DNA of 64,000 nucleotides, taken from contig NZ_FUZU01000001.1 in NCBI RefSeq assembly GCF_900167975.1, forward strand, positions 315,001 to 379,000, written 5' to 3'. Position numbers and translations under genes: made by a program. Under the pieces are notes generated by a model. That model was not told the origin of the DNA and did no database searches. It saw only the letters and a program-made list of their open reading frames with translations. Position 1 is the first letter of the stretch. Every line of letters starts with the position of its first letter. Below, piece after piece: positions 18,202 to 27,673 of this stretch. The DNA comes from Ohtaekwangia koreensis. Lineage in GTDB: Bacteria; Bacteroidota; Bacteroidia; Cytophagales; Cyclobacteriaceae.

Positions 18202-18645
18202 ATGGATCATAATAGCTATAAAACACTGAATGCCAACAAGGCTACAGTTGAAAAAAGCTGGATAGTGGTGGACGCAGAAGCACAAGTGCTTGGCCGTGTT
18301 GCTAGCGAAGTTGCCCGCATTATCCGTGGTAAGCATAAAACAAGCTACACGCCAAATGTAGATTGTGGCGATAACGTAATTGTTATCAACGCTGAAAAAG
18401 TAAGAATGACTGGTAAGAAGTGGACGGATCGTGTGATCTACACTCACTCTGGTTATCCTGGCGGTCAGCGCGAGCACACTCCTACCTTGATCCGTTCAAA
18501 ACATCCTGAGCGCCTGATCGAGCACGCTGTACGTGGTATGCTCCCTAAGAACAGACTCGGACGCGAACTTTTCAGAAGCCTGCATGTTTATGCTGGTAAT
18601 GAACATCCTCATACTGCTCAACAACCTAAAGAAATAAAGTTCTGA
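18202..18645 (+). CDS. rplM: 50S ribosomal protein L13
   Basis: 147 residues, the normal length. L13 is an early-assembly protein of the large subunit. Recognisable family segments are WIVVDAEAQVLGRVASEVA near the N-terminus, GDNVIVINAEKVRMTGKKW and RGMLPKNRLGRELFRSLHVY. It is the first gene of rplM-rpsI-rpsB; the rpsI start follows the stop after 4 bases. The base composition differs from its neighbours only by the codon choice expected for a highly expressed gene (Ile mostly ATC). Confidence 0.97.
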   Translation: MDHNSYKTLNANKATVEKSWIVVDAEAQVLGRVASEVARIIRGKHKTSYTPNVDCGDNVIVINAEKVRMTGKKWTDRVIYTHSGYPGGQREHTPTLIRSKHPERLIEHAVRGMLPKNRLGRELFRSLHVYAGNEHPHTAQQPKEIKF

Positions 18646-18649
18646 TATC

Positions 18650-19036
18650 ATGCAGATCATCAACACAATCGGTAGAAGAAAGACCTCCATTGCCAGAGTG
18701 TATGTAAAACCTGGAAAAGGAGATATCAAAGTGAATGACCGTGATCTGAAGGAATACTTCCTTTCTGAAATTCACCAAACTACAGTAAAACAACCTCTTG
18801 CTACCGTTAAGGTAGAGGGTCAGTATGATGTAACAGTAAATGTTGAAGGTGGTGGCGTAAAAGGCCAGGCTGAAGCAGTTCGTCTTGGTATCGCCCGGGC
18901 ATTGGTTCAGTTTAACACAGAAAACAAACCTGCTTTGAGAAAAGAAGGCCTGTTAACGCGCGACTCTAGAATGGTTGAGCGTAAGAAACCAGGTAGAAGA
19001 AAGGCGAGAAGAAAATTCCAGTTTAGCAAGCGTTAA
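18650..19036 (+). CDS. rpsI: 30S ribosomal protein S9
   Basis: 128 residues, typical length. The N-terminal NTIGRRKTSIARVYVKPGKG and the basic C-terminus ending RRKFQFSKR, which reaches towards the tRNA in the P site in known ribosomes, identify S9. It is tightly coupled with rplM upstream (4 bases) and rpsB downstream (10 bases). Confidence 0.97.
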   Translation: MQIINTIGRRKTSIARVYVKPGKGDIKVNDRDLKEYFLSEIHQTTVKQPLATVKVEGQYDVTVNVEGGGVKGQAEAVRLGIARALVQFNTENKPALRKEGLLTRDSRMVERKKPGRRKARRKFQFSKR

Positions 19037-19046
19037 TAACAAGAGA

Positions 19047-19817
19047 ATGGCTGAAAAATTAACATATCAGGATTTGTTGGATGCAGGTGTACACTTTGGT
19101 CACCTTACCCGCAAGTGGAACCCGAAGATGGCTGAATACATCTTCATGGAAAATAACGGTATCCATCTTATTGACCTGAATAAAACTCTGGCGCGCTTAG
19201 ACGAAGCGGCTTTCGCTCTGAAGAACATCGTTCGCTCAGGTCGTAAGATCATGTTCGTTGCTACTAAGAAGCAAGCCAAAGACATCGTATCAGAAGAAGC
19301 AAAGCGTCTTAACATGCCGTTCGTTACAGAGCGTTGGTTAGGTGGTATGCTTACAAACTTCGCTACTATCCGTAAGTCACTGAAAAAACTTGCACAAATC
19401 GAAAAGTTGATGAAGGACGAAGCTTTCACAAACTTGGCGAAACGTGAACGTTTGATGGTTACTCGCGAGAAAGCTAAACTCGAAAAATTGTTAGGTGGTA
19501 TAGCTGATCTGAACAGACTTCCTGCTGCATTGTTTGTGATTGACGTAAAGCGTGAACACATCGCTGTAACAGAAGCTCAGAAATTGAATATCCCAGTGTT
19601 CGCATTGGTAGATACAAACTCTGATCCTTCAGGTGTAGATTTCCCGGTTCCTGCTAACGATGATGCATTCAAATCAATCAACATCCTTACTAAATATATT
19701 GGTAAAGTGATTGAAGAAGGTTTGATGGAGCGTAAGAAGGATAAGGATGACGCTGCTCAGAAGAAAGAGGAAGATGAGAAAAGAAAAGTAGATACTGCGG
19801 TTGAAGAAACCAAGTAA
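19047..19817 (+). CDS. rpsB: 30S ribosomal protein S2
   Basis: 256 residues. The start ATG at 19047 was chosen because it gives the family N-terminus (MAEKLTYQDLLDAGVHFGH) and falls after the rpsI stop; an upstream in-frame start would overlap rpsI. Conserved blocks include HLTRKWNPKMAEYIF, VTERWLGGMLTN and NIPVFALVDTNSDP. The C-terminal tail is highly charged (KKDKDDAAQKKEEDEKRK) and specific to the lineage. A strong terminator follows, before tsf. Confidence 0.97.
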   Translation: MAEKLTYQDLLDAGVHFGHLTRKWNPKMAEYIFMENNGIHLIDLNKTLARLDEAAFALKNIVRSGRKIMFVATKKQAKDIVSEEAKRLNMPFVTERWLGGMLTNFATIRKSLKKLAQIEKLMKDEAFTNLAKRERLMVTREKAKLEKLLGGIADLNRLPAALFVIDVKREHIAVTEAQKLNIPVFALVDTNSDPSGVDFPVPANDDAFKSINILTKYIGKVIEEGLMERKKDKDDAAQKKEEDEKRKVDTAVEETK

Positions 19818-19882
19818 TAGAATGCGCTGATGTGCCGGTGCAGCAATGTATAGGTAGTCATAATTAATGCAATGATAATGCA

Positions 19883-19918
19883 CTAAACATCGGCCTAAAG
19901 CCGGTGTTTAGTTTTTTT
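19883..19918 (+). terminator. Terminator between rpsB and tsf
   Basis: A 12-bp stem with one G-U pair (19883-19894 with 19900-19911) and a 5-base loop is followed by T7. It separates the ribosomal-protein transcript from tsf or acts as an attenuator within one operon. Confidence 0.8.
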
Positions 19919-19964
19919 AGGGAGTCCAAACGGAATAATCGTAAAATATAAAATCGTAAATACT

Positions 19965-20798
19965 ATGTCAGCTATTTCAGCACAAGATGTAAACAAGCTC
20001 CGCCAAATGACGGGTGCAGGTATGATGGATTGTAAAAAAGCCCTCGCCGAAGCCGAAGGCGATTTTGATAAAGCTATTGAGATATTAAGAAAGAAAGGTC
20101 AAAAAGTTTCTGCTTCCCGTTCTGACAGAGAAGCGAAAGAAGGCGCTGTATTTATTAAAGTTAGTGATGACCAGAAAGAAGCTGTTCTTATCGCACTTAA
20201 CTGCGAGACTGATTTCGTAGGTAAGAACGAAGAATTTCAAACGCTTGGTAAACTGATTGCTGATACTGCATTTGCAAATAAGCCTGCTACGAAAGAAGCA
20301 TTGTTAAGCCTGACTGCTGGTGGTCTTACATTGAATGACAAAATTATCGAGCTGGTAGGTAAGATCGGTGAGAAGATCGAAGTGAGTGAATATGTTCACA
20401 TGACTGGTGAGGCAATTGTATCATACATCCATGCCGGATCTAAATTAGGTGTGCTTGTATCACTGAAAGGTGTTAATGGTAAAGATGTAACTGAAGCGGG
20501 TAAGGATGTTGGTATGCAAATAGCAGCTATGAATCCGGTAGCCGTTGATGAATCATCTGTGGACAAAGCTATCATCGAAAAAGAACTTGAGATTGCTAAA
20601 GCTCAAATTCTAGCAGAAGGTAAACCTGAGAACATGGTTGAGAAAATCGCTCAAGGTAAACTTCAGAAATTCTTCAAAGAAACAACTTTGTTACACCAGG
20701 CTTTTGTGAAGGATAACTCAAAGACTGTTGCTCAATATCTTGACAGCGTGACAAAAGGATTGACGGTAGCAGAATTCAAGCGTGTAACAATCGCTTAG
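19965..20798 (+). CDS. tsf: Elongation factor Ts
   Basis: 277 residues. EF-Ts recycles EF-Tu by exchanging GDP for GTP. The N-terminal UBA-like domain (VNKLRQMTGAGMMDCKKALAEA, here residues 10-31 in part) and the TDFVGKNEEF core loop are conserved. The usual rpsB-tsf order is kept, though a terminator-like hairpin lies between the two. A second terminator follows at 20827. Confidence 0.97.
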   Translation: MSAISAQDVNKLRQMTGAGMMDCKKALAEAEGDFDKAIEILRKKGQKVSASRSDREAKEGAVFIKVSDDQKEAVLIALNCETDFVGKNEEFQTLGKLIADTAFANKPATKEALLSLTAGGLTLNDKIIELVGKIGEKIEVSEYVHMTGEAIVSYIHAGSKLGVLVSLKGVNGKDVTEAGKDVGMQIAAMNPVAVDESSVDKAIIEKELEIAKAQILAEGKPENMVEKIAQGKLQKFFKETTLLHQAFVKDNSKTVAQYLDSVTKGLTVAEFKRVTIA

Positions 20799-20826
20799 TT
20801 CGAAGCCTGATATATACTATACATTT

Positions 20827-20866
20827 AAGCCCGTTTCAGTATCAACTGGAACGGGCTTATTTTTTT
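20827..20866 (+). terminator. Terminator of tsf
   Basis: A 14-bp stem with one G-U pair (20827-20840 with 20845-20858), a 4-base loop and a following T7 tract. Confidence 0.85.
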
Positions 20867-20943
20867 ATCCGGCTTTTGTATAATTAATTTTGGGATTTGA
20901 TTGATATACTATATCTCTGCGAATAGAATCAAAGCGATTGCTA

Positions 20944-23097
20944 TTATCCCTTCGCGTCAATAATTTCAATCTCCGTTCTTCGGTTAATCGCGCGCCCTTC
21001 AGACTCATCATCGTTACTTACAATGGGACGTTCCGAGCCATACCCTTTCGCTGTTAATCTTGAAGCATTGATGCCATGCTCAATCAGGTAAGAGACAACA
21101 GCACTGGCGCGTCTTAAAGAAAGCGCTTTGTTGGTTTCCGCATTCCCGGTGTTATCAGTGTGTCCGTTGATCTGAACACTTAACTGCGGATTTATAATTA
21201 ATAACTCCTTGATGTTTTCAACCTCTGCTATAGATTCCGGTTTCAGATCGGATTTACCTATATCGAAGAAGATATTTTTCAATACTACTTTTGATCCGAT
21301 CTCTGCCTTTACCATAATGATGTGCGTATCAATTTCCTGGTACTCGGCAAATTGAGGCAGATTAAAGTTGATGGAGTTGAAAAGATATCCTTGTCGTTCT
21401 GTCGCTACACCATAGTTACCACCGTGAGGAATGATAAGTTCAAAATCACCCGTCTGAGGATTTGAGTTGATCTTCGTAATAACCTTGTTTGTAATGTTAT
21501 CCACCAATGAAATTGTAGCGGCCAACGGTTGGGCTGTAGTTTCATCAATTACTTTTCCCTTCAGCAGGGTAACAACCTTGTTAGCTTTATGTACTTCGAT
21601 GATCGGATCGACAAACTCTGTTGCCGCAGGCTCTGGTGTTTTGGTTTCTGCAACAGGTTGTGTTACCGCAGGAGGAGGTGTTACAACTACCACTTTAGGC
21701 TCTTCCTTGATCACTACCGGAGGTTCCTCTTTCGGTTTCTCAACCACTTTTGGTTCTTTGGTTTTCGGCTGCTCAATAACTTTCGGCTCTTCAACTTTTG
21801 GTTGCTGAACGGCAGGCTCTGTGCTGGCAAGCAACACCGGCTCCTTCTCTTCTTTTGCAGGAGGTAAAAATGTAATGGTATATATATCTGCGCTACCCAT
21901 ACCCTCTGCACGAAGCGTTGAGTAATAACCTGTTTTCTTGTCTTCTGAAATGCTGAAAAATCCATCATACTCAATGGAGTTGATTGGGTAACCTAGATTA
22001 ACAGGCTTCTGCCATTTGCCATCTTTAAATTCGCTTTTATAGATGTCATTGCTACCCATACTCGGAAGTCCATCGGATGAGAAATATAGGGTAACACCAT
22101 CGGGATGAATGAACGGTGAATCTTCGTTGCCAGGTGTATTTATAGCACTTCCCAGGTTAGTAGGCTTGGCCCAGTTTCCTTTTGCATCCAGTGTGCTCAC
22201 CCATATATCGAGTTCACCTTTTCCTCCCGGACGGTTGCTGGCAAAAAAAAGTTTCTGTCCATCAGCAGAAATGCAGGCAGAAGTTTCCCAGAACAGCGGT
22301 GTGTTGATAGTCTTACTGAGCGGCTCAGGTTTAGTCCAGTCGGAACCTTCAAGATGTGAAGTATATATATCTCCAGCCCCATCTTCGTAATAGAGAAACA
22401 AAGTTTTGCCATCCGGAGAAAGCGAAGCTGCAGCGTCATTAAATTTTATGTTGATGTTAGGACTGATCTTTTCAGGAGTGCCCCAACTGCTGCCGGCTTT
22501 CCGTACTATATATATATCTTCGAAGTTAGTGCCACTTTTAATTTTATAGTCGTCTGTAGAACGATTGGAAGTAAATATCATCGTCTGTCCGTCGCTGGAA
22601 ACCAATGGAGAGTATTCATTGAAAGAAGAATTTACTCCCGCTCCCACATTGGTAATAACAGCTCTGATAGGTTTGCGCGTGAGGGAATCACCAATCTCGC
22701 ATTCGAATATTTTCTCGGTAGCTAACTCATATAGCTTCTTGTTTTTGCTTCGAAACTCTTCGTAGTGTTCGCGTGCTTTGGAGTACTGATGATTATTTTG
22801 GTAGGCCATACCAAGATAGTAATGGATGTCCTCGCTGATATTTGACTTGGCGTTAAATGCTTTTTCGAGGTAAGGAAGCGATTTTGATTTCGTCTCCAGG
22901 TAGAGATAGCACATCCCGATTTTGAAATTCACATCGGCATCATCGGCTGCATTTGCATCCAGTAAAGCCTTTAAAGCGTTTTCATAATCTTTCTTTTCGA
23001 ATAGACGATTACCCTTATCAATAAGATTTTGTGATTGGCCGGGGATCGAGATCATCAGGCCAAAAATGAGTAGCGTCAGGTAAACTAGCTTATCCAT
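20944..23097 (-). CDS. OmpA-family protein with TPR, beta-propeller and CRD domains (PorE-like)
   Basis: 717 residues with signal peptide (to about residue 23), TPR helices (about 25-130), WD40/PD40 propeller blades (about 150-400; SSDGQTMIFTSNRS, SPDGKTLFLYY, HPDGVTLYFSSDG), a Pro/Glu/Lys/Val linker (about 410-500), a carboxypeptidase-regulatory-like domain (about 515-600) and a C-terminal OmpA peptidoglycan-binding domain (about 605-715; FFDIGKSDLKPES, NGHTDNTGNAETN). This domain order is that of PorE (PG1058), which links the type IX secretion machine to peptidoglycan. Paralogues with the same order are frequent in Bacteroidota, so PorE identity is likely in type but not proven. It would sit in the outer membrane or periplasm. 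Confidence 0.83.
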   Translation of the reverse strand: MDKLVYLTLLIFGLMISIPGQSQNLIDKGNRLFEKKDYENALKALLDANAADDADVNFKIGMCYLYLETKSKSLPYLEKAFNAKSNISEDIHYYLGMAYQNNHQYSKAREHYEEFRSKNKKLYELATEKIFECEIGDSLTRKPIRAVITNVGAGVNSSFNEYSPLVSSDGQTMIFTSNRSTDDYKIKSGTNFEDIYIVRKAGSSWGTPEKISPNINIKFNDAAASLSPDGKTLFLYYEDGAGDIYTSHLEGSDWTKPEPLSKTINTPLFWETSACISADGQKLFFASNRPGGKGELDIWVSTLDAKGNWAKPTNLGSAINTPGNEDSPFIHPDGVTLYFSSDGLPSMGSNDIYKSEFKDGKWQKPVNLGYPINSIEYDGFFSISEDKKTGYYSTLRAEGMGSADIYTITFLPPAKEEKEPVLLASTEPAVQQPKVEEPKVIEQPKTKEPKVVEKPKEEPPVVIKEEPKVVVVTPPPAVTQPVAETKTPEPAATEFVDPIIEVHKANKVVTLLKGKVIDETTAQPLAATISLVDNITNKVITKINSNPQTGDFELIIPHGGNYGVATERQGYLFNSINFNLPQFAEYQEIDTHIIMVKAEIGSKVVLKNIFFDIGKSDLKPESIAEVENIKELLIINPQLSVQINGHTDNTGNAETNKALSLRRASAVVSYLIEHGINASRLTAKGYGSERPIVSNDDESEGRAINRRTEIEIIDAKG

Positions 23098-23287
23098 CAG
23101 GTGGATAGAAATTGATTATAAAAAGGTGAAAAAATCACAGTAAATATAATTGAAAAAATGCCTGTAAAAACATTATCGATCAAGGACTTGGCGATATACA
23201 TGCACGCTGGTCGATGATATGAAGTATACCATTCTTTGCGTGATCGTTGAATTGTCATATGTCTATTGATACGAGGCATCAGCGATT

Positions 23288-24940
23288 TCATGACGTTTTT
23301 TTCTTCGCCTTATATCCCGGACCTCTTACAGTTCTACCGGGCTTCGCTCCGGTATGCTCTCCATTTTGTAAAACCTGCACGCCATTAACAAAAACATGCA
23401 CCATGCCGGTGGCATATTGTTTCGGTTTTTCGAAGGTCGCGTAATCCTGAATTTTTGCAGGATTGAAAATAGCGATATCACCGTAGTAACCAGTTTTCAG
23501 GCTACCACGTTTTTTTATTTTCAAGTTGGAAGCAGGTAATGATGTTAGCCTGCGAACAGCCTCTTGTAATGATATTAATTTCTCATCGCGAACATACTTT
23601 GCCAACACACGTGCAAACGTTCCGTAACTTCTTGGATGCGCACCTTCTTCCAGGTTTTTGTCATCAATGGTTTCTGATCCGCCATCGGAGCCAAAGCTTA
23701 CATAAGGAAGTTGAATGATGCGTTTTATATTGTCTTCAGACTGCTGATAGTATAGCGCTTCAATTCTTGATTTATCACGCACGATCAGGTCGATCACCGT
23801 TTCATCTGCATTTTTACCATGAAGACGTGCAACTTCACTCAGGCGTTTACCTTTATATAGTTTGTTAAGCGAATCCAAACGAAAGCCCATCAATACTACA
23901 TATTCAGGTCCTGAATTTTTATAGGGAATTCCCATCTCCATTTCATAAAGTACTTTTTTGCGAATGGCCGGAGTCTTCAATTTTTGCCGCATTACTTTCG
24001 CGCCACCCTCTTGCACCCAGTTAGGTAAACGTGAGGTGAGCCCCGTAGCGCTGGCCGTATAGGGATACATATTCGCTGTAACTTTTAGCCCGGCTTTTTG
24101 TGCACTGTCAATTTTAGTAAGCAGCGTATCAATCTTGTTCCAGTTACGGGCTATATTAATTTTCATGTGGTATATCTCCGTATGGATCTTCGCTTCCTTT
24201 GCTATACGAATTGTTTCATTAACAGCATCGAGAATAAAGTCACCCTCACTGCGCATATGTGTAGTATATATACCTCCGTATTGTGAAGCAACTTTGGATA
24301 ATTCAATCAACTCTTCGGTAGATGCATAAGTTGCTGGTGCGTAAATTAACGAAGTGCCCAGTCCCATTGCGCCTTCTTCCATCGCCTGTTGTACAAGCTG
24401 TTTCATTTGTACAAGCTCAGCATCCGTAGGTTTACGGTTATCGTAGCCCATCACATAATTGCGCACAGAAGTTTGGCCTACAAAAGAAGCTACATTAGGT
24501 GACGTACCTTTTTTCTGCAGCCAGTTGAAGTATCCTCCCAGCGTTGTCCAAAGGCTATCTACAGCAACTTTACTTTTTCGTTTCATTGGTCCTGGCGACC
24601 AGCCTTCACCAAATACTTCCAGCGTCACACCTTGTTTGATGTCACTCATCGAGCGGCCATCCTTCAATAAATTCTGATCGGCCCAACTTAACATGTTTAT
24701 AAAACCGGGAGCAACTGCGAGACCTGTTGCATCAATTTCTTTTTTGCCGGAAGCATCACTTAATTTTCCTATAGCAGCAATGGTATCTCCCTGTATCGCG
24801 ATGTCTCCTGTAAAAGGTGCAGATCCGGAACCGTCATATACCGTTCCATTCCGGATGATAAGATCATACTGTTGTTTGGGCTTTTGTATGCAAGCCAGAA
24901 CGATAAAAAGTCCTGCTGCAGAAAAAATAAAGTAGCGCAT
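23288..24940 (-). CDS. Amidohydrolase lipoprotein related to N-acyl-D-amino-acid deacylases
   Basis: 550 residues with a lipoprotein signal (lipobox IVLAC, Cys17), then the composite beta-sandwich and TIM barrel of the D-aminoacylase/dihydroorotase-like amidohydrolases: YDLIIRNGTVYDGSG, GDIAIQGDTIAAIG, THMRSEGDF (metal-ligand His), HTEIYHMKI (second His) and SFGSDGGSE (catalytic Asp). Oddly, the place where most amidohydrolases have an HxH metal pair after PGFI reads NMLSWADQ (about residues 82-89), so that pair is absent. It would act outside the inner membrane on acylated D-amino acids or cyclic amides; the true substrate is unknown. Confidence 0.83.
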   Translation of the reverse strand: MRYFIFSAAGLFIVLACIQKPKQQYDLIIRNGTVYDGSGSAPFTGDIAIQGDTIAAIGKLSDASGKKEIDATGLAVAPGFINMLSWADQNLLKDGRSMSDIKQGVTLEVFGEGWSPGPMKRKSKVAVDSLWTTLGGYFNWLQKKGTSPNVASFVGQTSVRNYVMGYDNRKPTDAELVQMKQLVQQAMEEGAMGLGTSLIYAPATYASTEELIELSKVASQYGGIYTTHMRSEGDFILDAVNETIRIAKEAKIHTEIYHMKINIARNWNKIDTLLTKIDSAQKAGLKVTANMYPYTASATGLTSRLPNWVQEGGAKVMRQKLKTPAIRKKVLYEMEMGIPYKNSGPEYVVLMGFRLDSLNKLYKGKRLSEVARLHGKNADETVIDLIVRDKSRIEALYYQQSEDNIKRIIQLPYVSFGSDGGSETIDDKNLEEGAHPRSYGTFARVLAKYVRDEKLISLQEAVRRLTSLPASNLKIKKRGSLKTGYYGDIAIFNPAKIQDYATFEKPKQYATGMVHVFVNGVQVLQNGEHTGAKPGRTVRGPGYKAKKKTS

Positions 24941-25017
24941 GCGGAAGAAAAAGAATACGATGATAGTGAGGTTTCAGGAGAAATGAAACGTGATGTAAGA
25001 AAGAAGCATGAGTTACT

Positions 25018-25752
25018 TTAAATGATACCCAGTCGCGTAAAGATGGGGAATGATACCATTTTAGTTTCGCCTGTTGGCCAGTGTTTCCGTAGATTTTCCG
25101 CTACAGCGTCCACCGGATTGATTGCATTTTGTTTGATGAATTTTTGTGTAGCAGACCAGCTCTCCAGGTAGCCGGTGAGGTGCTCCAAAGTCCAATGCAC
25201 ATCAATCGAAAACGGAGGCACTATAATTTCCTCGAAAGGGAATGCTATAGTTTTATACTCTTGCTCCACCAGTCTTCGTGCATCATCCCAATATGGACCG
25301 ACAGTGTTGGTATAAAAATCCAGTATGATCTCATCGATCACAGGATTAATATATAGCAATGCATACCCCCAAGCTGCGAGGAGCGATCCGGGTTTACCAA
25401 TGCGTTTCACTTCAGTATAAAATTGATCACGGTTAAACCAATGCAACGCCTGGGCTACGGTGATAAGATCAAATTGTTGATTATCAAAGGGTGTTTTTTC
25501 AGCGGTACTTACCGAGTAGTGAATGTTGTTTTCATGGAAGGCGTTGTCCAGTTGTTGCTGACTAATGTCGGTAGCATAAACATGTGCAAAATGTTTGGAA
25601 AGATATTGTGCAACCTGGCCGTTACCAGTAGCACAATCCCACGCAGTGCCTTTATTTTTTAAATGTTGAAAGATAAAATGATATAGTGCTTCGGGATATG
25701 TGGGCCGGAAAGAAGCGTAGATTTTCGAATGGTTGGAAAAGTAGTCTTTCAT
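25018..25752 (-). CDS. Class I SAM-dependent methyltransferase
   Basis: 244 residues. Motif I (AWDCATGNGQVAQYL, about residues 37-51) binds S-adenosylmethionine; the acidic residue of motif II (VYATDISQQQLD) and a type-11-like motif (FDLITVAQALHWFN) follow. The N-terminal HSKIYASFRPTYP and the HWF motif are typical of the group that includes trans-aconitate-like and small-molecule methyltransferases in Bacteroidota. The substrate is unknown. It lies downstream of aspS on the same strand, with a terminator between, so it is probably transcribed alone. Confidence 0.85.
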   Translation of the reverse strand: MKDYFSNHSKIYASFRPTYPEALYHFIFQHLKNKGTAWDCATGNGQVAQYLSKHFAHVYATDISQQQLDNAFHENNIHYSVSTAEKTPFDNQQFDLITVAQALHWFNRDQFYTEVKRIGKPGSLLAAWGYALLYINPVIDEIILDFYTNTVGPYWDDARRLVEQEYKTIAFPFEEIIVPPFSIDVHWTLEHLTGYLESWSATQKFIKQNAINPVDAVAENLRKHWPTGETKMVSFPIFTRLGII

Positions 25753-25805
25753 ACCTTCTTATACGAAAGAGCGAAGGTCGGGTATATATAGGAACGAGAT
25801 CTTTG

Positions 25806-25844
25806 TAAAAAAAAACTGTGAGCACCCGTTAAGGATGCTCACAG
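25806..25844 (-). terminator. Terminator of aspS
   Basis: A 9-bp stem (25816-25824 with 25836-25844) lies 25 bases beyond the aspS stop; on the minus strand it is followed by a run of nine T residues (the A run at 25807-25815). Confidence 0.8.
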
Positions 25845-25868
25845 CTATATATTTTATTATTTTTCAGA

Positions 25869-27617
25869 TTATTTCTTAACAGTCAACGCCAGTTCTTTTA
25901 ACTGCTCGTCTGATATAGGAGAAGGTGAGTCGATCATCACATCCTTACCTGCATTGTTTTTAGGGAATGCGATAAAGTCACGGATAGAATCTACACCACC
26001 GAAGATGGAACACAAGCGGTCGAATCCAAATGCTATACCACCGTGAGGAGGCGCACCAAATTCAAAGGCATCCATCAGGAATCCAAATTGTTTTTTCGCT
26101 TCCTCCTCTGTAAAACCAAGATGATTGAACATGAGTTGTTGAGTAGGTCTGTCGTGAATACGAATCGAACCACCACCAACTTCTGTTCCGTTGATCACCA
26201 TGTCATACGCATTGGCGCGTACTTTACCAGGATCCGTATCGAGTAAATGAAGATCTTCAATTTTCGGAGAAGTGAATGGATGATGCATCGCGTGATAACG
26301 CTTGGTCTCTTCATTCCATTCCAGCAACGGAAAATCGATTACCCACAGCGCAGAGAATTTACTCTTATCGCGTAAGCCAAGTTTCTCTCCCATCAACAAA
26401 CGAAGTTCATTCAATTGCTTGCGGGTGGTATAGCTTTCGCCTGCCAATAATAAAATCAGATCACCAGGTTGAGCGTTGAATTTCACCGCCCATGCTTTTA
26501 ATTCTTCAGGAGTATAGAATTTATCAACGGATGATTTTAATGTACCGTCAGTTCTATACTGTAGATATACCAAACCCTTGGCGCCAACCTGTGGACGTTT
26601 TACATATTCAGTAAGCTCGTCAATTTGTTTGCGGGTATATTCAGAACATCCTTTTGCATTTATACCTACCACGAGTTCAGCGCTTTCGAACACCGGGAAA
26701 TTTTTCCCTTTCGTAAGCTCTGTGATCTCAACAAACTTCATATCGAAACGAGTATCCGGTTTGTCAGATCCATATAGTTTCATGGCGTCATCATAAAACA
26801 TACGCGGTACAGAAGGAAGCTCTATACCTTTTACATTCTTGAAAAGATGACGCACCAATCCTTCGAAAGTATTAAGTATATCTTCTTGTGTAATAAATGC
26901 CATCTCACAGTCGATCTGTGTAAATTCAGGCTGACGATCGGCACGCAGATCTTCATCGCGGAAACATTTCACAATCTGATAATACCGGTCGAAGCCGGAT
27001 ACCATCAGTAGTTGTTTAAATGTTTGCGGCGACTGAGGTAAAGCATAAAACTCACCGTGATGAATGCGTGATGGTACCACGAAGTCACGTGCACCTTCCG
27101 GTGTAGACTTGATCAGCACAGGTGTTTCCACTTCTATAAATTCCTGGCCATCTAAATATGCGCGCGTTTGTTGCGCCATCTTATGACGGAGTTGAAGTTT
27201 TTCGCGCACCGGATTTCTTCTCAGGTCCAGGTAACGATATTTCATACGAAGGTCATCGCCACCGTCAGTCTCATCTTCAATGGTAAAAGGAGGAAGTTTT
27301 GCTGTATTCAGAATTGTAAGCTTCGATACTTTCACTTCAACTTCGCCCGTAGCAATCTTATCATTTTTGGAAAGGCGTTCAACAACAGTTCCTTCCACCT
27401 GAAGTACATATTCACGGCCGGCACCACGGGCCACGCTAAACAATGCGGCATCCGTTTTTCCTTCTTCAAAAATCAACTGCGTTATTCCGTACCGATCACG
27501 AAGGTCAATCCAAAGAACACTACCCTTATCGCGCTGGCGCTGCACCCAGCCAGCCAGGGTTACTTGCTTGTTAACATCTGCTAATCTCAATTCACCGCAG
27601 GTGTGGGTTCGTAACAT
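25869..27617 (-). CDS. aspS: Aspartyl-tRNA synthetase
   Basis: 582 residues, the length of the bacterial type with the GAD insertion. The N-terminal OB-fold anticodon domain ([20 protein letters not shown]), class II motif 2 ([18 protein letters not shown]) and motif 3 ([10 protein letters not shown]) are intact. It charges tRNA-Asp. The gene is divergent from the small exported protein gene at 27674, with 56 bases between. Confidence 0.96.
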   Translation of the reverse strand: MLRTHTCGELRLADVNKQVTLAGWVQRQRDKGSVLWIDLRDRYGITQLIFEEGKTDAALFSVARGAGREYVLQVEGTVVERLSKNDKIATGEVEVKVSKLTILNTAKLPPFTIEDETDGGDDLRMKYRYLDLRRNPVREKLQLRHKMAQQTRAYLDGQEFIEVETPVLIKSTPEGARDFVVPSRIHHGEFYALPQSPQTFKQLLMVSGFDRYYQIVKCFRDEDLRADRQPEFTQIDCEMAFITQEDILNTFEGLVRHLFKNVKGIELPSVPRMFYDDAMKLYGSDKPDTRFDMKFVEITELTKGKNFPVFESAELVVGINAKGCSEYTRKQIDELTEYVKRPQVGAKGLVYLQYRTDGTLKSSVDKFYTPEELKAWAVKFNAQPGDLILLLAGESYTTRKQLNELRLLMGEKLGLRDKSKFSALWVIDFPLLEWNEETKRYHAMHHPFTSPKIEDLHLLDTDPGKVRANAYDMVINGTEVGGGSIRIHDRPTQQLMFNHLGFTEEEAKKQFGFLMDAFEFGAPPHGGIAFGFDRLCSIFGGVDSIRDFIAFPKNNAGKDVMIDSPSPISDEQLKELALTVKK

Positions 27618-27673
27618 GTTAGTTTTAATTAATTTAGCCGCGAATTTAACAATACTTTGTCTCCCTGCGCGAT

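Noticed and set aside
21640-21830. Repetitive-looking stretch inside the PorE-like gene
   Set aside because: It encodes the Pro/Glu/Lys/Val linker; the repetition comes from the amino acid composition and not from an element or a CRISPR array.
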